Part shown: piece by piece, positions 11,873 through 22,064 of the stretch
Numbering within the stretch: the stretch's first letter is position 1
How the letters are laid out: the number at the start of each line of letters is the position of its first letter
Source of the DNA: Nepenthes gracilis
Lineage: Eukaryota > Streptophyta > Magnoliopsida > Caryophyllales > Nepenthaceae
Assembly: GCA_033239525.1 (NCBI GenBank)
Contig: BSYO01000011.1
Span: 11,683,078-11,747,077, forward strand
DNA length: 64,000 bases
Direction: 5' to 3'
The notes under the pieces: model-generated
What the model was told of the DNA's origin: nothing
Seen by the model: the letters and a program-made list of their open reading frames with translations, nothing else
Databases searched by the model: none
Made by a program: the position numbers and the translations under genes

Positions 11873-12290
11873 ATGCCATTAGTATCTAAGGAATTGCTAA
11901 GATGTGAGTTAAATAGGATAAAGGCAGATCAAGTATTAAGATATTGTTATTTTGGAAGAATACAATTTATAATTAAGGCACATTTTCATAAAGGAATTGA
12001 TACACCAATAGAATTGTATGTAACTGATGATAGGATTATTAGACCTACAATGCAACAAGTGATACCAAAACTAAGAGAAAATCTAATTTATCAAATAGAA
12101 AAATTTACATTAACACCAAACTATTGTGTAAGTATGATAGATAAAAATATAAATAAATCATTAGTCTTATATTGAAAATTAAATGAAATAGAAATGAAAC
12201 CAGGAAGTAAAGTAATGACGATTAAAGATAAACAATTGTATGCATTTAGTAATAACCCTACAATCAATAGAAGGAAAATACCAACAATTA
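11873..12290 (+). pseudogene. Endogenous caulimovirid movement protein (30K superfamily) remnant
   Basis: The first 100 codons are open. Near residues 25-40 there is a hydrophobic strand with GRIQFIIK, followed by an HKGIDTPIELYVTDDRII segment, which fits the conserved core and aspartate of plant-virus 30K movement proteins. Later come SMIDKNINKSLVLY and, after a stop, KPGSKVMT. In a live virus it would form plasmodesmal tubules for cell-to-cell movement. Stops break the frame after codon 100. Small scraps of the same region reappear at 13393-13422 (inverted) and 13630-13711. Confidence 0.65.
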
Positions 12291-12300
12291 ACATACATTA

Positions 12301-12880
12301 TAGATTTTGATAATAATTTAATTTATAGTGGAGGATCTCTAGAAAAGATAACTATAATAGAAACTCAACCTTTTAAAATAAAATTACAAATAGAAAATAC
12401 CGATAAAGATAATGAGCTTATATTAGGAACTAAATGGTTAAAATTAGTAGAATCATGGAAAATTAGTGAATAGGAATTAGAGGTAACGATAAATAGAGAC
12501 CTAGTTAGAATACCAAGAGAAACAAGGAGTAATATGAGGTTAGAAGAGATTTACATATTAGCTAAAGTAGTATGTGAAGGATATAAGAGTAGATACTATA
12601 CATTTTTTTGTGGATACTAGAGTACCTATAAATATTAGTAAAAGAAAATGTCTACCGGAAGAAGCACGGAAGAAATTAGATCAACCAATTATAGTATCAG
12701 TATTTAATAAAGAATGAAGCTTAACAAAAGAAAAGGCTATAGATGTTAATATACAGATATGGGCCAAACACCTAAACTACCAAAAGTTTATTCATTTGAA
12801 TTAGAATGACATGATTTTATCATAGGATATAAAAAATTCTTAAAAAATTATATGCCATGATCTATAACAAAAGATTATGT
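12301..12880 (+). pseudogene. Pararetroviral link and aspartic-protease region remnant
   Basis: An open stretch to 12473 contains NELILGTKWLKLVESW and has no firm assignment. About 130 bp later, FVDTRVPINIS (near 12600-12640) fits a retropepsin active-site loop in which the usual glycine of D-T-G is replaced by arginine. Further on, DFIIGYKKF fits the second protease-type strand. Several stops interrupt it. The position between movement protein and RT supports protease. Confidence 0.45.
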
Positions 12881-13159
12881 CATATTAACTACACTATGTG
12901 GACATAAAGTACTAGTAAAAAGAGTAATTAGAGTAGAAAAATAATTAATACCATGGAAAATAGGAGATAGTAAAATCATAGAAGAATTAAAACACAAAAA
13001 GAAAAATATATGAATGATTAGAGAAATCATCTTGACAACTTATAGAAATGAATACATATATAAGAAATTAGAAATTTTATATAATGATAATTCTTTAGCA
13101 GCAGGGATGAGCATAAGACCGAAGTAAAGATTGAATTAATTAACCAAGCAAAAATAGTA

Positions 13160-13395
13160 TTCAAAAAACCAATGCATCATGGATATAATGATTTTCCTGA
13201 ATTTGACATGCATATTAAAGAACTAATAGAAAAAGAATATGTTAGACAATTCAATTCTACCCATAGTAGCCCAGCATTTATTGTAATAAAACATAATGAA
13301 CAAAAAAGATGAAAAACTAGAATTGTTACAGATTATAGACACCTAAACAAAGAAACAAAGACACTAAATTACCCAATACCACATAAAGGAATGTC
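13160..13395 (+). pseudogene. Pararetroviral reverse transcriptase, fingers subdomain only
   Basis: The frame reads IKELIEKEYVRQFNS, SSPAFIVIK, one stop, then IVTDYRHLNKETK and YPIP. These are the conserved RT fingers blocks (R-x-x-x-S-P-x-x-S-P-A ... V-x-D-Y-R-x-L-N). The sequence ends abruptly at 13395, before the YxDD palm motif, where inverted viral sequence is joined. Confidence 0.75.
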
Positions 13396-13422
13396 GTCAT
13401 TACTTTACTTCCTGGTTCCATC
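13393..13422 (-). pseudogene. Inverted scrap of movement-protein region
   Basis: The bases here are the reverse complement of about 12196-12224 (a run containing ACTTTACTTCCTGGTT). They mark an inversion junction immediately after the RT fingers. Confidence 0.7.
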
Positions 13423-13429
13423 TTTTCAA

Positions 13430-13620
13430 CCTTTTTTATAATGGTATTAAGTATGTACTTAGATTTGGTATATAATCACAAACTTGATTGACTATTCCTA
13501 GAGAACTTTGTAATTGCTTCTTTTCTTTTAAATTTTAACATGTTCAGCTATTTTTCTTATAATATGGTTTCACATTTCTAACTCATTTTTATTTAATTTT
13601 AATCCTAAAAATTTTACCTC
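13430..13620 (-). pseudogene. Inverted pararetroviral RT C-terminal (thumb/connection) fragment
   Basis: On the minus strand this reads, with stops, a FLGL-like strand and then SLGIVNQVCDYIPNLS followed by PL. This is the LQSFLGLLNY-type motif at the end of retroviral-type RT. It is in the opposite orientation to the RT fingers 40 bp away, and the palm is missing between them. Confidence 0.6.
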
Positions 13621-13629
13621 TGTCTTTAT

Positions 13630-13711
13630 TCCAAATTATGATCCTAAATTACTAAATAGGATTATTAGACCTATAGGGCAACAAGTGATAGCAAAACTAA
13701 GAGAAAATCTG
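13630..13711 (+). pseudogene. Direct scrap of movement-protein region
   Basis: This contains AGGATTATTAGACCTA and GCAAAACTAAGAGAAAATCT, close to 12030-12090. It overlaps the end of the minus-strand ORF at 13697, so the last residues of that ORF come from antisense movement-protein sequence. Confidence 0.75.
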
Positions 13712-14218
13712 GATAGATGTTGGTGTTTTTAGTTTATTGTAGCAAGGTAATTCTTGCTTTTTTACAAGTGGTTTAATAGGTTTTTTGGTTTGTGATTTAT
13801 TCTCCTGGGTAGATATTGATGCTGCCAAATTAACACAAATGTTAGTGTTTTCCAATTGAGTTTCCTCAAATTGGATTAGATCTGCTATAGGCGTTAAAGT
13901 GACCGAAGTCTTTAGAATTTGTCCAAATTGCTCTAGACTAGGTTTGTCATCCAACGAAAGTTTAGATCTGCCCTGTGATGCAGCTTTAATTCTAGCCTTT
14001 GCCGAGTTACAACTGGGACTGACCCTTAAGGATTGGTCCTCTAAATCGCTCATAGAGCTAAATCCGTCAATTCCCATCTCAAGCATTTCCACTTTGAGAG
14101 TTAAGTTTCCGACTTGGCTAATCAAGTTGTAGACTTGGCTTGATAAATCTGCCATTGATTTGATCAATTGCTTCAATAAATCTCCCATATCAGGGGTTTC
14201 TGCTAAAAAAGTCTGCAT
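13697..14218 (-). CDS. Coiled-coil ORF of pararetroviral origin (possible downstream viral ORF), 3'-truncated
   Basis: This is a 173-codon open frame, the longest in the window, starting at an ATG (14216-14218). Residues about 10-50 form heptads rich in L, I and V (MGDLLKQLIK, then SQVYNLISQVGNLTLKVEML), fitting a coiled coil. The rest is polar, S/T/Q-rich and has a basic patch (KKPIKPLVKK). It directly follows an RNase H-like remnant on the same strand, the place of the inclusion/transactivator-type ORF in some caulimovirids. The last few codons are foreign. No catalytic motif is seen. Expression is unlikely. Confidence 0.5.
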   Translation of the reverse strand: MQTFLAETPDMGDLLKQLIKSMADLSSQVYNLISQVGNLTLKVEMLEMGIDGFSSMSDLEDQSLRVSPSCNSAKARIKAASQGRSKLSLDDKPSLEQFGQILKTSVTLTPIADLIQFEETQLENTNICVNLAASISTQENKSQTKKPIKPLVKKQELPCYNKLKTPTSIQIFS

Positions 14219-14440
14219 AGAAGTTGTCTTTAGATTTCAACAATTCAATATCAAAAGTAAAATTCAAGATTTGTATGACCATAATTCTTTTCTATTTATT
14301 TTTCATTTTAATTCTAATTCTATAAAAATTCTTGAATTACTAATATATTCATTTCCATCTTCTCAATCTTTAAACATCACTATACATCCACAAGCTTGTT
14401 CAATTTATATTGTTCTATGTTCTTTAGGTTTACTTTGATC
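14219..14440 (-). pseudogene. RNase H-like pararetroviral remnant upstream of the coiled-coil ORF
   Basis: The minus strand reads ACGCIVMFKD, a stop, EDGNEYIS, then KINRKELWSYKS. The pattern G-x-x-L ... (S/T)-S ... I-N-x-K-E-L fits the RNase H domain of pararetroviruses. The first aspartate motif is not preserved here but is present at 5086-5316 and 9935-10165. Stops are frequent. Confidence 0.4.
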
Positions 14441-15757
14441 ATCTTTCTCTATATGCCTTGTTGCGAATAATGGTACAAATCAATGCAATAAATAAGCTTT
14501 TGTACTAGAAGGATAGCACATTCTCCTATTCAGTGCCACTCAAAGAAAGTTATATAATGTTAAGAATAACAAGTTAGTCTATTCAATCCCGACAAAAAAA
14601 ACAAAGTAAAAAGGTTGTAAAACTAAATAAAAAAAGAAAACAAACGAATCAAGTTGCCTGAATATAGCAGTATATAATACAAAACTTCCAACCAATAATC
14701 ATTTCTCAAAAAATGCCATTATCACATGTATATTATCAAACTTCCAATCAAATCAATGTAATTAAAGCCCCTAGAATTCTAAGATCAAGCATTCATGAAA
14801 AATGAGCCTAAATGCCTAACTCAGATTAAAAAATTAGTTTGAAGAAATATAGTAATTTGCATAGGATAATGCTAATATACTAAAATTCAAAAGGCTTATC
14901 TTATAATACAAGTAGTTTGAGGTGTTTGGATGAAATCATCATCATTAAAATTATAAAAAGACACTCAAATGGAAGGATTATAATAAATAAAAATTGTCTT
15001 TTCCCTTAACCTTTTTTTATCATGTGGCAATAACTATTAAAACCTTATAAATGTGAACTCCATTCTCCTTTATATAACATTTGGATGAAAACATATTTTC
15101 TCAATGCTTATTATTTTTAACTTTCTTCTCAATTCTCAAGTAACTCAAAAAACACTTCTTAAATACTAAAATCTCAATGTATAAATTGTATGAATAATCT
15201 AATTCAAACATGTACATTTATTGTAATTCATGCCTTCGTCAATCTTAAGTTAAATATTTTAAAAGTTCAAGTGTGTGTGTGAATATATTTCCTCTAAATC
15301 CGTTACATGCAAGTACACAGAAAATTCAACATTTAAGTCTTGACTTCAAACCTTACCGGTTATTCACTCTCAAAAGAATAATGAACTCACAGATTCCGCT
15401 CAAGAGTTGTGCATATATATAAGTAGGCGTAATCAAATGCAAAGTGGCACAACTCTTAGTTATTGAAAAATGATGTAACCAATAAACTTGACTTATCATA
15501 ACTTCATGAAAGAAACTTACATCCAAAATAAGACAAACACAGCAAGTAAGATCGCTATTAAAATCATCATACATGTGGATCACGCTTCACCTTGGTCGTT
15601 TAGGTCTTTTAAGGTTGTAATGGGGTCATGGGTTTGTAGCTATCAAAGAAAGGATATGGAATTTTCAAAAAGTGCCTTGAGCGCAAAATTTTATTCCGAA
15701 ACTTGTCTCCACATGTAATATACATTCTTCAATCATATAACTTTCCTTCCAGTACAA
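14441..15757. other. AT-rich spacer with dispersed repeats
   Basis: Segments at 14800-15360 resemble parts of 1550-2480 to the left of the viral mosaic. No gene, transposon terminus or RNA gene is seen. Short open stretches around 15350-15720 lie on opposite strands over the same bases and have no domain. Confidence 0.5.
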
Positions 15758-16190
15758 TTGTGTAAGTACAAGTCAATGCATTCTCATTCTTTCTTCTGCT
15801 TTTTCTATTCTTTCTTTCTTCTCCTTTCTTCCTTTTTTTCTCCTTTTTACTGCTACTTTTTTTTTTCTTTTTGCTGCAGCTTCTTCTCTATCATTTTCTT
15901 TTTTATCCAACTTCATCTCTTTTTCATTTGTAAGATTGTTCAAATACAAGCCAATGCATTATCTCCCTCTCTCTCTCTCTCTCTCTCTGTGTCTATTTTT
16001 ACATTTTTCATTCTTTTTCTCTTCTCCCTTTCTTCCTTTTCTTTTTTTCTTTCTATTCCTTTTTTGCAACTTCTTTTTTGTTGCATTTTTGCTGCAGTTT
16101 CTTCTTCATCAACTTGTTTTTTCATCTAACTTCTTCTTTTTCTCCATTTGTACTCTCTTTGTCTGTAAAGCACCAGCTAATTTCTAATCC
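15758..16190. repeat. Pyrimidine-rich low-complexity tract with (TC)n microsatellite
   Basis: The plus strand is almost pure T and C for over 400 bases, with a clean TC run at 15965-15988. A phrase near 15765-15785 (GTACAAGTCAATGCATT) is repeated near 15935-15960 (ATACAAGCCAATGCATT), so the tract is an imperfect tandem duplication of about 170 bp. Open frames here encode only F, S and L and are not genes. Confidence 0.8.
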
Positions 16191-17289
16191 AGCTCATTTA
16201 CATTCTCATTTCAACGCCATACCACTTTAGCTTCTTACATCACTGATTAATGCATCTCAAGGCACTTGGGTGAGATAGAGTGTTTAATATTTCAAGTCTA
16301 GGCCAATTTATTATTTAGGTTAATAAAAAAAAATCCTCAATTTGTAAATGATAGGCTTAACTTGGTTTCAAAGGGAAAATATTATAAAGAATAAAATGGT
16401 CTCCGGCTCAAAATATCAAGAACATGCCTTAAGTCATCCTCAAGGTAAGAAATCAATAATCCACACGTATAACTACGAGTGATTCATACTCAACTATGAT
16501 AAATCCATCATGGAGTGTAAATTCAAAGCAAGGATAACGAAACTATTCAAAAAATCAAAGCTGAAATAAAATATATTCTTCAGAATAAGTGTATAAGCCC
16601 TCTCAATAGAAGAATGAGCTCAAATCTTACACGGGTATAAGTCTCCACTATAATAAGGTCATAGCCTATACATCTTGCATTAAACGGATAAAGATAAAAT
16701 ACATGTGAACAAAAAAATTACTCTTTGTTAAAATAAAAACCAAAGATGTGACGAGGCGTAAAATTAAAATAAAGTCACGTTTAAATCCAATTATTCATAA
16801 AATTCATACATTTTAACATTAGTTTTAAGTTGTGTTCTATAAGTAAATCTTTAAAATTTAAATTTTTTTTTATTTGCCAACATAGCATTTAGTGTATACA
16901 ATAATCTTATTCAACTTTTTTGGAATACGAGACATATGGATTATAAGGGGATCAATAGTAGAAGGACTGTATATATCATTTTACCCATAATAATTTTTCT
17001 TCCAAATTTAATTTTCTTTCAATCGTTTTCCAATTACAAATGTATTGAGGACCGCTAATGTTATACTTGATCATTCGGCGACAAAGAATACCATAAATAA
17101 TAACCATAAAAAATAGAGTTCAATTATTAACTTTCTATGAAACAATAAATTTCTAATTTTAATTCAGATCAATTCACAGTTACACTAAATTATTAGCGAC
17201 CAGGAAGAATAAATAGGTGTTTTCGTTAAAGTTAAAAATTGATTTTTAGCCTAAACTGAACATCATCGTCAATGCAAATGCATCCCGAA
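16191..17289. other. AT-rich spacer
   Basis: The segment 16450-16560 repeats 7630-7710. Otherwise no structure beyond AT-rich runs; nothing coding seen. Confidence 0.5.
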
Positions 17290-18540
17290 GAACTATGTGA
17301 AAATCTGAAAATCAAAATTGTAATAAAATAGATTAGCAACAGTGGCATTGTTTTCACTGAAATATCCACTACAATTTACTACTTCCACACCTAGGAGATG
17401 GGTCGTTGAAGAATCGAACACAGTATCCAAACTAGGGAGACGAAAAAAAAACCCCAAAAGCACCATGAATAAGAAAATCGATTTCAAGAAGAAGGCATTC
17501 AGAAGCAATACAAAGCACTAAATATATGTTTCAGAAGCCTCAATTCAAATTGAAGTGAATGAAGAAACTAAAAAGAGGCATAAGAGGAACGGCGTACTTG
17601 TGAAGCAGCGTAGTCCATGCCCATCTTGAACCAAAGATCTGTACATAACTGTCCCCCACCTTGCCGAATCCAATCTCGCTTGAGGCTCAACATCGGCGTA
17701 TCTCTCTGGCCAACAATGACACCCATTAAAGAAATTGAGAAATCACGGACACGAGAAATCACGGACACAAGGCTCGTGGAATTGATCAAATTGAAGGATA
17801 GCGCATCCGAGTTCTGGACAAGTGAGAAGAGAAGGGCAGGAGGAGGGAGAGACTTGCGGAACGTTGAAAGTGCAACGGTAAAATATTTATTTGCAGTTCA
17901 AATATAAATAGAGTACTCATTATATATTAACAAAATAAAAATGTGAAAATAAAATTTAAAAATAAAAATAAAAATTTAAACATTTTCACGCTTAAATAAA
18001 AAGAAACCCTAACTTCCAAAATCTAACAAATAAAATAAATATTTTTGTAGTTTAAATTTTACAAAACGCTATGCCCGGAATCGTCGTGAGGCCCGAACAA
18101 TCCGGTTTTTTCCCCCCTTCATCAGAGCCGTAGGCTGTGCTTCAACCATTTCACCGATTACAACCGATATTTCAACCGGTTACACACGAATGACGGTATA
18201 AAAGCAAGAAAATTAACATCAAAAAGGAGAAAGTACTTGCCTGATTTCGATTTCGACAATTAACAGTAACGGCAACCACACTATCGTCCCTTACCCTCTC
18301 TGCTATTCGATGAGCAGAAGCGGAGGAAGAAAATGCGACGAGGAACTGATAAGAAAAAAGAGACGGAAGAGAAGAGGTTAAAGGAAACGAAAGAGTAAAA
18401 GAACGGAAGAAGCAGCAGAAAAGAGAGTGAGGGAAAGGAAAGGAAAGAGAAGGATCTAGAAGAACGAGGGCCGGGAGAGAGTGAAATGCGCAGGAAAGAG
18501 AGAGACGGAGAGTGAAATGCGTAGAACAAGGGCCATATTC
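17290..18540 (-). other. GC-richer island, possible 5' end of a minus-strand host gene
   Basis: CpG and GC rise sharply here against the surroundings. On the minus strand, 18540-18290 is a TC-rich leader-like sequence ending near a donor-like AGAGG/GTAAGG. At 17890-17595 there is an open frame containing an ATG (MGVIVGQRDTPMLSLKRD) that ends near a donor-like CAA/GTACG. At about 17301 a pyrimidine-rich tract ends in TTTTCAG, like an acceptor. I recognise no protein domain. It may be a 5' UTR and first exons of a gene whose remainder is lost or lies in AT-rich DNA to the left, or a promoter relic. Confidence 0.25.
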
Positions 18541-19736
18541 TAGAAGGTCCTGTTTTCCATTTTTGCTAATTAGTCAATTAATCTGGAAGAACGATAATAT
18601 AATAATAATTATTATTATTATATAGGACTTTGAATTTAATATTTAAATATTACTTTTTCTTTTTTTTTTCAACAAATAATTCCATTAAAATTTTCAATTA
18701 TCAAAGATTTTATCAAAAATAAATAAGGAGTAAATTATATTTTCTTTCTTAATTCAATTATTTAAAAAAAATATATCTGCTTAATGCAATATATAAAAGT
18801 ACTAAAATCCATTCAGTTAAAAAATATTTAAAAAACAATTAATAAAAAAATAAAAATAAATATATATATTTTTTATAATAAAAAATAAAATAAAATTTTT
18901 ATCAAAGTAGTTTTATATTTTATTGTAAGAAAAAATAAATTATAAAATCCACTATTATATATATATATATTAGTAGCTACCGTTATTATACGATACTCTT
19001 TAATAAAAATAAATAAATATTTGCTATAAAATATATATTAATAAATATTATTTGAATAATTTTTTTTATTTATTGTAAGCTATTTTTGTTAAAATTATCA
19101 TATTTTAATTATAACACTAAACAATCTACTAATAAATAATATTTTAAAAGTTATCTTTTAAAATTATTTGTCTTTATATCATGAATTTAACTTTTTTAAT
19201 TTGATAAAGAATAATTATAAATTTAAATATTTAATAATATTATATAAGTAATATAATATTATATTTGACAATGGAAAAGCTAAAATATAAAACTTATTTT
19301 AACTTTATGGTACTCTAAATATTGTAATGGTAAATAACTGATTTTAAATTCTTCTTAAAAGAAAAAATAACAAGCCGCATGATAATTTTAATTTATAAAT
19401 TTTACATTTTCATATAACACTTTTTTTGAATCTTTATAGACATCCAATGTAGAATTATCGTAAACAAAATTATAGTTTTATTTTTAAAATTTATTAAAAT
19501 TGTAAAATAAATTACTAAAAATTATTAAACACATTTTTATTACAAATAAATATTTTATCTCTACTATAAATCCATAATTTTACAAATAAAAACTTTTACA
19601 ATCAAATATAGTTATACTTTTAATTTATTTTTTTCATATTAATATTTATTTAATATTAAGTCAAATATTAAAAATAATTTTAATAAAAATAATTATTTAT
19701 ATATTATTATATAATATTTAATTTTTAATTGTTAAA
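18541..19736. other. Extremely AT-rich spacer
   Basis: This is dominated by A/T runs and TA repeats, including TA runs around 18955-18970 and a palindromic ATAATAATTATTATTAT near 18605. No ORF or terminus. Such composition can mark a matrix-attachment-like region, but that is inference only. Confidence 0.6.
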
Positions 19737-19961
19737 TTTTTTAAAATTGATGGTGCAGATGAGATCCGCGACGGTCATCGATCAAAAGTTGAAGTTGATG
19801 CATCAAACTTCAAGTGTAGCAGCAGGTAGAAATCAAATCCAAACGCGGAGCATCGGACAACGCAGTAAAATCTCTTCTGTAACAGCTAGCCAACCCATTG
19901 GAATGCTGCAATGCAGCGGCATTTTGACAACCTATCAGAATTTAAAACTAAATCCCTTAAT
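19737..19961 (+). other. Unidentified GC-richer fragment
   Basis: About 220 bases of ordinary composition sit between very AT-rich flanks and are open on the plus strand (ending near 19965). The frame starts at a TTG, and the translation is rich in S, Q and I with no domain that I know. It is probably a fragment of a transposon or a captured sequence. No terminal repeats are visible. Confidence 0.3.
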
Positions 19962-20016
19962 ATAAATCATATAATTCTTTTTTTTTTTTTTTTGGTAAGT
20001 ATAAATTATATAATTC
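19962..20016 (-). mobile_element. Minimal (23-bp) 5'-truncated LINE insertion with 16-bp target duplication
   Basis: Direct repeats at 19962-19977 and 20001-20016 (ATAAAT[C/T]ATATAATTC, one mismatch) flank 23 bases: sixteen T then GGTAAGT. On the minus strand this is ACTTACC followed by a poly(A) tail. The two LINE copies in this window end ACTTATC plus poly(A) (33092-33109 and 51134-51147). This is an abortive target-primed reverse-transcription event that copied only seven bases upstream of the tail. Confidence 0.75.
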
Positions 20017-20559
20017 ACCAATAATAAAATAAAAAAAAACTTAAATAGCATAAGATGATTAGATACTTATGCTTAAAAATCAAGCGTTCTATCCATTTAT
20101 ATATATTTTTTTTACATATTAGGATGTTAAAGAATACTGTATTTTTTGATGAAGAATTGTCTAAACTTTTGAATCAATCTTTTAACTAGTGAGAATATTA
20201 GATTTTTTTTCTTTTAAAAAATTAGGGTTTATTAAAGAGACTTAATGTTTTTTTTCCTTAAATATTAATGTCTTTCAAAGAATTATTTTAAGGGAGTAAG
20301 ATTCTTTAACACACAAGCACATTCTTTAATTAACTTTTTATATACCCTGGGTTGGTAAAATATTTATAAATAAACTAAAAAAGTAGTTGCTAAAAAAACG
20401 TTAGATTTTAATTAACTACTTATCCTAGGTGAGGGCATATGTGTACCTTTCATTGATCTTTGTTGAGGAACATAATATTGTTTAATCAGTTCTTATTTTG
20501 TTATTCTCTTTTTTTATTGTGCCATTAATTTTTCAACATAAAAGACGTTTTCTTTTCCC
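20017..20559. other. AT-rich spacer
   Basis: No gene or transposon end is recognised. Composition shifts to GC-richer near 20560, taken as the approximate left limit of the Tat-A LTR. Confidence 0.5.
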
Positions 20560-21007
20560 ACTATCTCTAGGAAGCGTGCTTAGGGATTAGGATAGCTTTC
20601 ATTACTCTTCTCCAGGACGTGGGAGGGTTGCATGTCATATCTCAGGACAAACCACTACTCAAGTAGAAATCCTGTGGATTTCAGCTAAATTGTTAGGACA
20701 GTTGTCATAGTCGTGTACAACGGACTCTCCCTGCCCATGCATGCTGTGTTGCCAGAGTCATTGGCGGCCATGCTGGAGGGGCAATCATAAGCCTCACACC
20801 ACATGCAGCTCTAATCTCCTACTCCTTATTGGGTCATTCTGGGTCAACCCATATGGACCTCTTGCACCACAGTTCAGGCTTTCGCCATGATAGATTGCAC
20901 GGTGGGCTATTGCCACTCGAGTTTTTGTTTTGAACGAGTGCTTATTGGGCCATTTCTTCTCCTCTAGGCTGTGTTTTGGGCCGGCTTATGGTCTTTTGGA
21001 CCCATCA
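20560..21007 (-). mobile_element. Candidate 3' LTR of Tat-A (left end not found)
   Basis: The plus strand ends GGACCCATCA at 21007, so the minus strand starts TGATGGGTCC, directly after a polypurine tract. This matches the TGATGGGTA start of the Tat-A 5' LTR and Tat-B LTR. Beyond the first bases I cannot align it with the 5' LTR at 29260-29821, and the expected TGATGCG plus-strand start is not seen to the left. It may be an LTR of a related subfamily joined by recombination. Confidence 0.45.
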
Positions 21008-21022
21008 TTAGCCCCCATGTCG
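21008..21022 (-). promoter_or_regulatory. Polypurine tract of Tat-A
   Basis: The plus strand reads TTAGCCCCCATGTCGG. The minus strand CCGACATGGGGGCTAA abuts TGATGGGTCC. An ACATGGGGGC run next to the LTR is the expected plus-strand primer of a Tat-type retrotransposon. Confidence 0.7.
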
Positions 21023-21624
21023 GAAGCCTGACTTGACTCCCTGTATGTTCATCAATGGGACACCTGCTGCAGGCCTCTATGTGCGCTCCTTCCCCAGCTA
21101 GTAGATTTGTTGCTCTAAGCGGCAAGATTTGATTTGTTGTTTTCGGAAAAATTTGGGGTGGTTCTTGGAATCTGGCAACCTTTTGACATTAGTGTCATAT
21201 TTCGATTTATTGTCGTCGATCTCCCTTCCAAGTATAAATGGAGGGGGCTCCCAATGCCTTACTTCACTAGTCATCCTCACTAGCTGAGCCATATGAGAGT
21301 TCACAGCCAGCAGGAGCTTGCAGAACTGCAAGAAAAGATCAGCGGAGACTCTTGCCCAACCTTTAAAGCAGGGGTTGAACCTGAAGTCTGCCTTAGTTTT
21401 CCTCTTTTGAATGGATGCTCCCTTGGTTCCCCTCTTTTGCCTCCAGTCATGACTTGAACTTGTCCTGGATGAGTGAAGGCTTGAGTGTGGGCGGTTTTCG
21501 GCACTGGAAAGTCCATCTAGTATGGATCTAAAGGAGAAGGTGGTTCAGGCCCGATGGGAGATGCCAACTCTCCAGCCTTTTCCGAGCGGACACTATCTCC
21601 TATAGCTCTTGGGAGGACTGTTTC
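21023..21624 (-). mobile_element. Tat-A internal sequence left of the solo LTR (noncoding)
   Basis: This lies between the polypurine tract and the inserted LTR and continues at 25116. It would hold the region downstream of integrase. No integrase motif is readable in either orientation. Short minus-strand open stretches (21098-21331 and 21301-21516) have no domain. An antisense ORF like that of Tat-C could have been here but is not recognisable. Confidence 0.45.
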
Positions 21625-22064
21625 TGTAATATCCCGACTTTCAACTAAAATAATTAAGGTTGTATAATCAGGTTTTGGGCATAATTAATGTAGGGTCATC
21701 CTAATGGACAAGGACATATCTAAGAATAAGGATAGTGGACCACCAGTGTAATGTACCGATCTTTGATAAAAAAAAATGCTAAGTTATGAAGATTGAAATA
21801 GCTCATAAAATTCATGATATGAAAATAGAGTCCAGCCAACTTATGTTGACCGGCTGTTTGGGCAAATGGCTGAAATTTTGAAGCAAAATGTTTGCCGGAC
21901 AGCTTTTGCTGGCCTGTTTTGGTGAGCATCTCACTGGGCTACTTGAAGAAAAATTGCCGGATATCTTTAGTTGACGGCCTGCCTTTAAATCCAAAATTTA
22001 TCGAGCAGCAGTTGAAGGGTAATTATCAGGCAGCTTGAAGCTAAACTGCCGGACAGCTTTTAAA

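Noticed and set aside
13899..14132. Plus-strand open frame opposite the coiled-coil ORF
   Set aside because: Shadow of the minus-strand ORF; no motif and no preceding viral sequence on that strand.
15758..16187. Two overlapping open frames of 83-123 codons rich in F, S and L
   Set aside because: They lie in a pyrimidine-rich low-complexity tract with a TC microsatellite; length comes from composition, and there is no domain.
17293..17508. Minus-strand peptide with a hydrophobic start and possible glycosylation sites
   Set aside because: It ends in an acceptor-like pyrimidine tract and looks like intron or spacer; no homologous protein comes to mind.
18281..18529. Minus-strand frame encoding a hydrophobic S/F-rich 82-residue peptide like a signal sequence
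   Set aside because: The sequence is TC-rich leader-like DNA; the peptide is mostly F, S, L and R, as expected from such DNA, and there is no mature domain.
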